Notes under the pieces: generated by a model
Told to the model about the DNA's origin: nothing
What the model saw: the letters and a program-made list of their open reading frames with translations, nothing else
The model's database searches: none
Program-made: the position numbers and the translations under genes
Shown here: piece by piece, positions 27,349 to 35,439 of the stretch
Numbering within the stretch: position 1 is the first letter of the stretch
Layout: each line of letters begins with the position of its first letter
Assembly: GCF_025971955.1 (NCBI RefSeq)
Contig: NZ_JAPDMX010000023.1
Location: 1-64,000, forward strand
Direction of reading: 5' to 3'
DNA: 64,000 bases
Source: Shewanella subflava
GTDB lineage: Bacteria > Pseudomonadota > Gammaproteobacteria > Enterobacterales > Shewanellaceae

Positions 27349-28362
27349 CTATTGCCATTGACGTTCGTATGCACCTAAAGTGGTTACCTGACCCTCAGAT
27401 ACTTTATCTAAAGCTGAATGCCATTGAGGTTGTTTTTGGAGGGTATCGGCAAATGTGTCAGGAGACTGCAGATAGCAATCTATGGCTTGTCGCCATACCT
27501 GAGTGACCTGGGTAACATAAGCTGGACTTCGCTGACGCCCTTCAATTTTGAGTGAACGAATACCCGCCTGAGCCAGTTCAGGAATGAGACTCATGGTGTT
27601 TAAACTGGTTGGTGATTCGAGCATGTATTCAGGTGTCATTTCAGCGTGTGTTTGATAACGCCCCTTGCATACCACGGGATAACCTAATTGCTCATTTTGG
27701 CTGGACTTATCGATCAGCACTTCATTTAACCGAGTTAATTTATCTGTGCCAACATCTTGCCAACGCACATGATTGGCGGGCGAGCATGAACCTCCAGTAT
27801 TGGGTGATTGCCCGGTAACGTAACTTGATAATTGGCAACGACCTTCGGCCATAATGCACAAGCTACCAAAGGCAAAAACCTCTAAGTCAACCGGACTGAT
27901 TTTAGCTAAATCTTTGACTTGTTTAACCGACAGTACTCTGGGTAATACCGCTCGTTCAATATTAAATTGTTGTTTATAGAAAGATAACGCTGCCACGTTG
28001 GTCGCACTGGCTTGAACCGATAAATGCAGTGCTAATCCTGGATAGGTTCGGTTGGCGTAATCTAATAGCGATATATCTGCGCAAATCACGGCATCTAAAT
28101 GCAACTCAGCGGCTAAATCGATAGCTTGCTGCCAACGACTTTCATGGCCAGGTTTTGCAAAGGTGTTTAGCGTTAGAAACAGCTTACGGTTTTGCTGTTT
28201 AGCTAATAGGCTCGCTTGTTTTATTTGAGCCGCAGAAAAATTTAGGCCAGCAAAAGATCGGGCATTAGTATCATCTTTTAGCCCCAAATATACCGCATCA
28301 GCTCCGGCGTTGAATGCCGCTTTTAGTGAGGCTAAATTGCCCGCAGGACACAACAATTCCAT
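27349..28362 (-). CDS. ubiU: Ubiquinone biosynthesis protein UbiU (U32 family)
   Basis: UbiU is the other half of the oxygen-independent hydroxylase. The 337-residue protein matches the peptidase U32 family start MELLCPAGNLASLKAAFNAG and has the 4Fe-4S cysteines in CIMAEGRCQLSS, GGSCSP and VVCKGRY, as in E. coli UbiU (331 residues). With ubiV downstream and ubiT upstream on the other strand, this is the standard ubiUVT locus. The 140-base gap to ubiT must hold both promoters; in E. coli this locus responds to Fnr, but I did not find a clear Fnr site here. Confidence 0.92.
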   Translation of the reverse strand: MELLCPAGNLASLKAAFNAGADAVYLGLKDDTNARSFAGLNFSAAQIKQASLLAKQQNRKLFLTLNTFAKPGHESRWQQAIDLAAELHLDAVICADISLLDYANRTYPGLALHLSVQASATNVAALSFYKQQFNIERAVLPRVLSVKQVKDLAKISPVDLEVFAFGSLCIMAEGRCQLSSYVTGQSPNTGGSCSPANHVRWQDVGTDKLTRLNEVLIDKSSQNEQLGYPVVCKGRYQTHAEMTPEYMLESPTSLNTMSLIPELAQAGIRSLKIEGRQRSPAYVTQVTQVWRQAIDCYLQSPDTFADTLQKQPQWHSALDKVSEGQVTTLGAYERQWQ

Positions 28363-28502
28363 TGGATTATCCTAGTATTTTTAAAGTAGCAGAGTGTAGA
28401 AGTGATTCAATCGACATGATTTGATTTAGGACAGGTTTCTGTTGATAAAAGATCGCTAAACTTAGGTTATTAAGTGAATCAACAGTTCAAAGGACATATT
28501 AG

Positions 28503-29003
28503 GTGAGTGGAATTTCTCAGCAATTAGCATCGCATGTTTTACATTTTGCCCCTCGAGTGAGTAAAAAATCGTTGGCTTTAGTGCCAGATAATCTGAAGTT
28601 AGATTTATTATCTAAGCTTTTAAATTTAATGTTGAAGCCGCAAATTGAGCAGGCTGAACTTGATTTTTTACAGGGAAAGTGGGCGGCCATCTCTGTGGCG
28701 GATATTGGATTACAATTTCAAATGAGTTTTGATGGCAAATTGCGTATATCTCATCCACAGCAAGCGGATGTTACTTTTACAGCGAATGTCCCTGAGTTAC
28801 TTTTGGTCGCTGCAGGGAAAGAGGATCCTGATACGTTGTTTTTTCAGCGAAAGTTACTCATTGATGGCGATACAGAATTAGGGCTTGAAGTTAAAAATTT
28901 ACTTTTGGGGATTGAGCTTGACTCATTGCCAACGGCGGCGAAGTTAGCAATAGAAAAGTTAGCCGTGACGCTGCAGACATTACAACAATACCAATCGATA
29001 TAA
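28503..29003 (+). CDS. ubiT: Ubiquinone biosynthesis accessory factor UbiT (SCP2 domain)
   Basis: UbiT is a lipid-binding SCP2-domain protein needed for oxygen-independent ubiquinone synthesis. The 166-residue protein has an SCP2-like core with LQFQMSFDGKL and VTFTANVPELLLVAAGKEDPDTLFF. The start is GTG at 28503, with AAAGGA about 9 bases before it; no ATG is available nearby. Divergent from ubiU, as in E. coli. Confidence 0.88.
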   Translation: MSGISQQLASHVLHFAPRVSKKSLALVPDNLKLDLLSKLLNLMLKPQIEQAELDFLQGKWAAISVADIGLQFQMSFDGKLRISHPQQADVTFTANVPELLLVAAGKEDPDTLFFQRKLLIDGDTELGLEVKNLLLGIELDSLPTAAKLAIEKLAVTLQTLQQYQSI

Positions 29004-29080
29004 TTGATTGAGAAACAGTAGCTCGAATGCCGTTTGGGGTAATACCCAGCGCAGAAGACAGATAACCATTGACCGCATAT

Positions 29081-29109
29081 AAAAACGGCGCCTTGTAAGC
29101 GCCGTTTTT
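29081..29109. terminator. Bidirectional terminator, ubiT / yfhL
   Basis: AAAAACGGCGC (29081-29091) pairs with GCGCCGTTTTT (29099-29109) with a 7-base loop. The stem lies between the convergent ends of ubiT and the ferredoxin gene, so it can serve both. Confidence 0.9.
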
Positions 29110-29122
29110 GTATCACGTTATG

Positions 29123-29377
<255 letters not shown>

Positions 29378-30745
29378 TTAAATTGCCTGATGAGGATTGC
29401 GTGTATCCTGACCTTGTGGAAGATTGCGCATCAAAATAGCTTTGTCTGTGTTGACTTCAGCAGGCAGTTCAAGGAATACAAAATGGCCTGAGCCTAATCC
29501 CGCCTCAACACTTTCGCCTTTGCGATTCATTAATTGTTTAATTGTTAGGTTAAAATTACCCTGTGGGGTCATGACTTCCACACTGTCGCCTACAATAAAT
29601 TTATTCTTAACGTCAATTTCAGCTAAACCAGCAGCATTGCGTTTACCCGTAAACTCACCCACAAATTGCTGGGTATCACTAATCGAATAACCGTAATCGT
29701 AATTTTGATATTCATCATGCACATGACGGCGTAAAAAGCCTTCGGTGTAACCGCGATGGGCTAATCCTTCTAAATTGTGCATTAAGGTGCGATTAAAATC
29801 TTTACCTGCTACTGCATCTTCAATGGCTTGGCGATAAAGTTGTGCGGTACGTGCCACGTAGTAAAACGATTTAGTACGGCCTTCAATTTTTAATGAATCA
29901 ATGCCCATTTTAGTCAAACGATCAACATGCTGAATTGCACGTAAATCCTTTGAGTTCATAATGTAGGTACCATGCTCATCTTCAAATGCTGGCATGTATT
30001 CACCAGGACGTCCAGGCTCCTGTAGCAACACGATTTCACTTGATGGTGCGCCAGCGCCTAAAGTAGGCGGTGTTTCAATTTGAACGGCAGGATTGACCGC
30101 AATAATGTCGCCGGTTTCAGTTTGCTGAGCTTCGTGAACATCGTATTTCCAACGACAAGCATTGGTGCAAGTTCCTTGGTTTGGGTCGCGTTTGTTCATA
30201 TAGCCTGATAATAAGCAGCGGCCAGAATAAGCCATACACAGTGCGCCATGAACAAACACTTCGAGCTCGATATCAGGACAACGTTGACGAATCTCTTCAA
30301 TTTCATCTAATGATAATTCTCGTGACAAGATCACGCGTTTAATGCCCTGTTGCTGCCAAAACTTTACCGATGCCCAGTTAATGGCATTAGCTTGAACTGA
30401 AAGATGTACCACTTGATCGGGAAAGGCTTCACGCACCATCATAATTAAACCGGGATCTGACATGATCAATGCATCAGGTTGCATTGCTACCACGGGTTCC
30501 ATGTCTTTTAAGTAGGTTTTTAATTTGGCGTTATGAGGCGCAATATTGCTAACTACATAGAGTTTTTTGCCTAAATCGTGCGCTTCTTGAATGCCGCTGG
30601 CTAAGTTTTCCATTTTGAAGTCATTATTTCTGACTCGTAAACTGTAGCGAGGTTGGCCTGCATATACAGCGTCAGCACCATATGCGAAGGCATAACGCAT
30701 GTTTTTTAGGGTTCCAGCAGGTGACAAAAGCTCTGGTTTAAACAT
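29378..30745 (-). CDS. trhP: tRNA hydroxylation protein TrhP (YegQ, U32 family)
   Basis: TrhP is a U32-family enzyme for prephenate-dependent hydroxylation of uridine-34 (5-hydroxyuridine) in tRNA in E. coli. The protein starts MFKPELLSPAGTLKNMRYAF at 30745 and has 455 residues (E. coli 453). Cysteine motifs CMAYSGRCLLSG and GTCTNACRW are the expected iron-sulphur ligands. The longer frame from 30781 adds a non-conserved leader and was not used. yfhL follows after 3 bases. Confidence 0.92.
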   Translation of the reverse strand: MFKPELLSPAGTLKNMRYAFAYGADAVYAGQPRYSLRVRNNDFKMENLASGIQEAHDLGKKLYVVSNIAPHNAKLKTYLKDMEPVVAMQPDALIMSDPGLIMMVREAFPDQVVHLSVQANAINWASVKFWQQQGIKRVILSRELSLDEIEEIRQRCPDIELEVFVHGALCMAYSGRCLLSGYMNKRDPNQGTCTNACRWKYDVHEAQQTETGDIIAVNPAVQIETPPTLGAGAPSSEIVLLQEPGRPGEYMPAFEDEHGTYIMNSKDLRAIQHVDRLTKMGIDSLKIEGRTKSFYYVARTAQLYRQAIEDAVAGKDFNRTLMHNLEGLAHRGYTEGFLRRHVHDEYQNYDYGYSISDTQQFVGEFTGKRNAAGLAEIDVKNKFIVGDSVEVMTPQGNFNLTIKQLMNRKGESVEAGLGSGHFVFLELPAEVNTDKAILMRNLPQGQDTRNPHQAI

Positions 30746-31030
30746 AATTACTCTCAATCTAACGATAAAAAAAGCGCGCAAGTTGCGGGGGCGCGATCGT
30801 ACTTAACTTATAATAGCAGAGCAAGTAAGTCCTTTCTTTTTGTGAGGCGAATCTCTTTTTGGTTTTTTTAATCGGTATTGTTGAATATTCAGCGGAGATT
30901 CGGAGTCATTGAACTATGCTTTTGTAATAAGTTTTGAAATTATGCTGATTTTCTTCTGCTTAGCTCGCATAACGTGCTTTATTCAGTATACAATTCTACC
31001 ATTATGTTTTTCACTTTTGATGGAGACAGC

Positions 31031-31873
31031 ATGTCTACAGAACATCAACTATTGGTCAGCTTATTAAAAAAACTAAAGGCCGATGCCCTTGTATTACCCA
31101 CATTGCCAGAAGTGGCCATGCGAGTACAAGAAGTGGTTTCGCGCCCTGACTCTAGTTTGAAGCAAGTGGGTGACATTATTGGTCAAGACGCGGCAATTTC
31201 TGCCCGAATTATTAAAGTCGCCAATAGCGCACTATACTCCAGAGGCAATAAAGCCGAGAATATTTCAGCGGCAGTTAATCGTATCGGTTTAGTGCAAATT
31301 AAAAGTATTACTACCTCTGTCGCTATGGAACAGTTATTTATTTCTACTAATGAAATGGTATGGGAGGTTATGGATGAAGTGTGGCAAACATCCATTGAAG
31401 TGACTGCATCGGCATGTGCAATGTTAGAAATTTATAACAAGCGCAACCCAAGTAAAAAATTAGACCGCGAAACTTTAACGTTAGCCGGTTTAGTCCATAA
31501 CATTGGCGCACTGCCAGTGTTATCTGAAGCTGAGGTGCATCCTGAACTGTTTACCAGCATAGATCAACTCCGTGGTTTAGTGCGAAAAATGCAGGGGCCG
31601 ATTGGTCGTGCGGTGCTTAAAAGCTGGGATTTTGCCCCAGAAGTCACTGAAGTTGTAGAGCGCTGGGCTGATCTACATTATTTACCCGAACAGGTTACCT
31701 ACTTAGATTTTATCCGCTCAGCAGCGTTTTATACCGGTGAATTACGGGCTGGCGAAGAATTAGAGCAACGCCTTGATATTTTTGTCGGACGCGGATTACC
31801 TGTCACTCCTGAAGATTTAGGTAGCGATTTATTTACTGATTTATATCATTCGATTAAGGAAAGTTATCAATAA
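31031..31873 (+). CDS. HDOD domain protein
   Basis: A 280-residue cytoplasmic protein with an HDOD domain, related to HD phosphohydrolases but usually lacking the metal residues. Motifs PTLPEVAMRVQEVV and IGQDAAISARIIKVANSALY are typical. Start at 31031 has GGAGA (31022-31026) as RBS; the longer frame from 30974 was not used. HDOD proteins act in signalling and often interact with c-di-GMP proteins. The next gene, 64 bases downstream, is an EAL protein, so the pair is probably one unit. Confidence 0.85.
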   Translation: MSTEHQLLVSLLKKLKADALVLPTLPEVAMRVQEVVSRPDSSLKQVGDIIGQDAAISARIIKVANSALYSRGNKAENISAAVNRIGLVQIKSITTSVAMEQLFISTNEMVWEVMDEVWQTSIEVTASACAMLEIYNKRNPSKKLDRETLTLAGLVHNIGALPVLSEAEVHPELFTSIDQLRGLVRKMQGPIGRAVLKSWDFAPEVTEVVERWADLHYLPEQVTYLDFIRSAAFYTGELRAGEELEQRLDIFVGRGLPVTPEDLGSDLFTDLYHSIKESYQ

Positions 31874-31937
31874 GTATGATTACGCTGGTTTGTGATACTT
31901 ATTTTCCGATAGGCCAAACTGTGAATAGACATTTTTA

Positions 31938-33428
31938 ATGACTCAGACAATGTATTTGTTTTGTGTGACGATTTTAGCCATATTCCTGGGTGTCATGTTG
32001 ATTGCCGCGGGGATCTATTATTGGCACCAAAAACGCTATTTACAGCAGTTAACGCATACCTTAGAGCGTCAAATACAAACAGTATCACCTGTTGATTTTG
32101 GCTCTATCCCTCAAGTATTCACTCCTTTAATCACCGCTCTTATCAATTTACAGAAATCCATTCCCTTTAATGTTGAACGCGATAAATTAACTGGATTATC
32201 CAATCGAGTTGGCTTTAAACGTAAAATGTTAAGTCGCATGCCGATTCAAAATGGAATGATTTTATTAATTGATATTAAACAGTTTCGTTTTGTAAACGAT
32301 CTTTTCGGCTTCGTATTTGGTGACGCATTATTGAAAGAGTTTTCCTTGCGAGTGAATTCGTTATCGATAAAAGCGCAGTTTGTTGCCAGAATGAATGGCA
32401 ATGAGTTTTTGCTATTTTTTTCTGAGGTAATTGAGCATGAACAACTACTTGCGATAAAGGATGAACTCCAGCAACCGTTCGAAATAGAACAACAACCCAT
32501 TAGTGTGACGGTACAACTAGGCGTATTAACCTTAACGGAGCATCATGCTGATGTGAGTATAATGCTGCGCCGATTAGATTTAGCATTGAAAAAAGCGAAA
32601 TTAGATCAAAGAGCTATTGCTTATTACGACAAAGATGATGATAAAAAGCAATATCGCGAATTGCTGATTATTAACAGCCTGCCTAAAGCCTTGAAACAAG
32701 ATCAATTGTTTATGGTATATCAGCCCAAACTGGATATAAAAAGCGCAAAATGTGTTGAGGTGGAAGCATTAATCCGTTGGCATCATGAGGGATTAGGCGA
32801 GATATCTCCTGATGAATTTATCCCTTTGGCTGAACATACCGGTATGATCAGCTTAATCAGTGCTTGGGTGCTTGAAAAAGTGATCTCTCAACAAGCAAAA
32901 TGGCGTGAACAAGGCATTTATGTCAAGGTTGCAGTGAATCTTTCCAGTGATGATCTTCATGGTAAACATATCGTGGCCGACATCACTAATCTATTAAAGC
33001 ACTACTCAGTTCCCGCAGAATGCTTGATGATTGAAATCACTGAAAGTGCATTGATGGCTTCCTATGAACAGGTCATCAATACCATTGAGCAACTGCAAAC
33101 GCTAGGGATAAAAGTGGCCATTGATGATTTTGGCACCGGGCACTCTTCACTTGCTTATTTGCGTCATTTACCCGTAAACGAAGTGAAAATCGATAAAGCT
33201 TTTTTGCAGGGATTTCAACAAGAAAAACAAGCACAAAGTATTGTAAAAATGACCATTGTGCTAGCCAAAGAGTTAGGCTTTGACGTGACGGTTGAGGGCG
33301 TGGAAACCCTCAGCACCCTGCAAACGCTTGCTGAATTTGGCGCGGACAGAATTCAAGGGGAATATTTTTCAAAACCTTGCGATGCAACTGAGTTCACGCT
33401 GATTTACCCCAAATTATCTCAGGGATAA
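31938..33428 (+). CDS. Membrane GGDEF(degenerate)-EAL protein, predicted c-di-GMP phosphodiesterase
   Basis: A 496-residue protein with an N-terminal membrane helix (about residues 5-28), a GGDEF-type domain (80-235) and an EAL domain (245-490). The GGDEF signature is NGNEF at 153-157, so cyclase activity is unlikely. The EAL domain keeps VEALIRW (EAL at 276-278), DDFGTGHSSL and VKIDKAF, so phosphodiesterase activity is expected. A degenerate GGDEF can bind GTP and regulate the EAL part. The gene follows the HDOD gene by 64 bases. Confidence 0.85.
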   Translation: MTQTMYLFCVTILAIFLGVMLIAAGIYYWHQKRYLQQLTHTLERQIQTVSPVDFGSIPQVFTPLITALINLQKSIPFNVERDKLTGLSNRVGFKRKMLSRMPIQNGMILLIDIKQFRFVNDLFGFVFGDALLKEFSLRVNSLSIKAQFVARMNGNEFLLFFSEVIEHEQLLAIKDELQQPFEIEQQPISVTVQLGVLTLTEHHADVSIMLRRLDLALKKAKLDQRAIAYYDKDDDKKQYRELLIINSLPKALKQDQLFMVYQPKLDIKSAKCVEVEALIRWHHEGLGEISPDEFIPLAEHTGMISLISAWVLEKVISQQAKWREQGIYVKVAVNLSSDDLHGKHIVADITNLLKHYSVPAECLMIEITESALMASYEQVINTIEQLQTLGIKVAIDDFGTGHSSLAYLRHLPVNEVKIDKAFLQGFQQEKQAQSIVKMTIVLAKELGFDVTVEGVETLSTLQTLAEFGADRIQGEYFSKPCDATEFTLIYPKLSQG

Positions 33429-33433
33429 ACTGG

Positions 33434-33901
33434 TCAATACTTGCATCGATCATGCGTGTTAACTGGGCAGGTTTGGTTGAGCAAGGCGATTAATTCCGCT
33501 GGCATTGCAGTGAGTTGTCTTTTATTGTTCATGCACACCATTTCAATATGAGCGGTCACGGCAGCTTTAGTGGCGTTTGGGCGCCAAATTTCTTGTTTCC
33601 AAATCGTGCGATATTTACTTTCAAAACAAAATTGCGTTCTCACATCGATGATATCTGCGAACTCTACACCGTCATGGCAAATCATGTCACTTTTATAGAC
33701 GGCAAATCCCAAACCTTGTTGATTCCATAATGTTTGTAAAACATCTGCACCAATCACATGTTCGCGTGCTCGTTCAAAATATTTCAGAAAATTCGGGTGG
33801 TAGACCACGCCTGAAAAATCAGTATCTTCATAGTAAATTTGCACCGCAAAGTGGGCCATTTCACTCCAGATAAACGCGTTACTATTACTTGGCTTAAGCA
33901 T
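33434..33901 (-). CDS. Hotdog-fold acyl-CoA thioesterase (YbgC/4HBT type)
   Basis: A 155-residue (141 from the ATG at 33859) hotdog protein. YYEDTDFSGVVYHPNFLKYF holds the catalytic aspartate (in DTDFSGVVYH) of the 4-hydroxybenzoyl-CoA thioesterase and YbgC families. It should hydrolyse short or medium acyl-CoA, with substrate unknown. The first 14 residues are not family-like, so the shorter start is also possible. It converges on the EAL gene, with only 5 bases between stops. Confidence 0.75.
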   Translation of the reverse strand: MLKPSNSNAFIWSEMAHFAVQIYYEDTDFSGVVYHPNFLKYFERAREHVIGADVLQTLWNQQGLGFAVYKSDMICHDGVEFADIIDVRTQFCFESKYRTIWKQEIWRPNATKAAVTAHIEMVCMNNKRQLTAMPAELIALLNQTCPVNTHDRCKY

Positions 33902-33925
33902 GATGTTCCTAACTATTAGTGTGTA

Positions 33926-34075
33926 ATACCATCGTGATCAATAACTGCTTATTTTAGCTGGTGAAAATACGCGATAACGGCGTTAAATTTTTACGGTGTC
34001 GCATAACGACATATTATAAAAATCAGCCTTGTTATCATGCATTTTCCTATGCTATTGCTTTGCTGTGATTGGTAT
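33926..34075. repeat. MITE-like intergenic repeat, copy 1
   Basis: A 150-bp stretch that starts ATACCATCGTGATCAATAAC and ends TGATTGGTAT; the ends are short inverted repeats (ATACCA and TGGTAT). The inside matches copy 2 at 34755-34916 in many blocks, for instance TTATTTTAGC, GAAAATAC and CTTGTTATCATGCATTTTCC (imperfect). Neither copy encodes protein. The short inverted ends and intergenic location are typical of small mobile repeats in Shewanella. Confidence 0.7.
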
Positions 34076-34239
34076 AAATACGGTTTAAAATAAGCGATGG
34101 GCAGTGTAGAGGATTTTGAGCTTTATTTCAGTTAATTTATCCCTTGTGATTTTTTAAATTTGCATTGCAAATGAAATCAATTCAACGGTACAATTTTAAT
34201 AAGATTTTTCTAATTAATTTTTTTTTAATGGAACAGTAT

Positions 34240-34665
34240 ATGGCTGATAAAATTGTTGAAGTTAACACCACCATGGGTGAAAGCTGGAAAGTCACTGCGC
34301 AAATTCGTGAGCATACGTTAATTATTGATCAGCCAACAGCTGGCAACGAAGGTGCCAATCCGTTAGAAACATTTTTGTTTTCGTTAGCGGGATGCATTTC
34401 TGCCATCGCTAAAATGGTGGCTCGTGACAAAAAAATTCATATTCGTCAATTTGATGTGCAGGTGAAAGGCGTACTTAATACCGCGGGGCTTTCTGGTCAG
34501 CAAACGGATGATCCTGTTGGATTTAAGCAAATAGATTTAGTTGCCAGCATTGATGCTGATTTAGATGAGCAGCAAAAACAAGATTTTCTTGATGCAGTCT
34601 GTCATCGTTGTCCTGTGCACGATAACTTATTAAAGCCAACGTTAGTCACTCATAGTGCCAACTAA
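34240..34665 (+). CDS. OsmC family protein
   Basis: A 141-residue protein of the OsmC/Ohr group, cytoplasmic, with two conserved cysteines: AGCISAIAKM and HRCPVHDNL. Those are the peroxide-reactive pair in Ohr and OsmC. The start at 34240 is chosen because GGAAC stands 7 bases before; the frame from 34165 has a long AT-rich leader that looks non-coding. It should act in peroxide detoxification; the specific sub-family was not identified. It is flanked by two copies of the same repeat. Confidence 0.75.
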   Translation: MADKIVEVNTTMGESWKVTAQIREHTLIIDQPTAGNEGANPLETFLFSLAGCISAIAKMVARDKKIHIRQFDVQVKGVLNTAGLSGQQTDDPVGFKQIDLVASIDADLDEQQKQDFLDAVCHRCPVHDNLLKPTLVTHSAN

Positions 34666-34754
34666 TTGCTGTAGCGATGTATACGCTGTTATTAAATCGT
34701 CGTTTGTATTGTGCTAAGCCGTATTGAGGTTATTAACCAGTACGGGAAACCAGT

Positions 34755-34916
34755 ATACCCATCGTAATAAATAACAGCTCATTTTAGCTTGCGAAAATAC
34801 TTGATAATGGCGTGAGATGTTTAAATTGTAGATTAACGACTTATCACAACAACCCGCCTTGTTGTTATGCATTTTCCCTACGCTATTTCTGTTATCTTAT
34901 TTGTCGTAATTGGTAT
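34755..34916. repeat. MITE-like intergenic repeat, copy 2
   Basis: A 162-bp stretch starting ATACCCATCGTAATAAATAA and ending AATTGGTAT, related to copy 1 (33926-34075) in the same orientation. Conserved blocks include CTCATTTTAGCT, GCGAAAATAC, CTTGTTGTTATGCATTTTCC and CGTAATTGGTAT. It has suffered insertions relative to copy 1. The pair flanks the OsmC gene. Confidence 0.7.
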
Positions 34917-34930
34917 GACTAATAAAAGTG

Positions 34931-35404
34931 CTAACGCAGCAAATGATCATCAATAGGAGTGTGTAATTGACATTGATCGGTTAATGATTTTGCGGTTAAT
35001 TGAGGCACACTGATCACATGGGTTAAACAATCATATTTACGATTTATGGCTTGTATCAGTAAATCAAAATCCCCATCACCAGACAGTAAGATAACTTCAT
35101 TTATGTCGGCGGAATAATCTAACATATCAATGGTAATTCCAACGTCCCAGTCACCTTTTGATGAACCATCGCTGCGTTGAATATAAGGTTTAGTTTTAAC
35201 CGTAAAACCAATATGCTTTAACGCATCCTGAAATTTAACCTGGCCATCATCATTGGGCGCTATGGCATAGGCAATGGCGTGGACTATGTCACCACGCTCT
35301 TTTAATTGCCTATACAATTCACGGTAATTAAAGCTACGATTAAAAGCCTGTTTACAGGTGTAATAAATATTTTGAACATCCACAAAAACGGCAATTTTAT
35401 ACAT
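34931..35404 (-). CDS. NYN-domain (LabA-like) protein
   Basis: A 157-residue protein with the NYN/PIN-like fold: FVDVQNI near the N-terminus, GDWDVGITIDMLDY and LLSGDGDFDLLI. These carry the acidic residues of the metal site. Such proteins are predicted RNases, related to LabA and MARF1. Its target is not known. The gene stands alone, with a repeat copy directly downstream of its stop. Confidence 0.8.
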   Translation of the reverse strand: MYKIAVFVDVQNIYYTCKQAFNRSFNYRELYRQLKERGDIVHAIAYAIAPNDDGQVKFQDALKHIGFTVKTKPYIQRSDGSSKGDWDVGITIDMLDYSADINEVILLSGDGDFDLLIQAINRKYDCLTHVISVPQLTAKSLTDQCQLHTPIDDHLLR

Positions 35405-35439
35405 TTATTAACCTACAATGTGTGAGTAAATGGGCTGAG

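Noticed and set aside
28363..28502. Fnr site between ubiU and ubiT
   Set aside because: E. coli regulates this locus by Fnr, and TTGAT at 28442-28446 gives one half site. The other half (ATCAA at the right spacing) is missing, so I do not call it.
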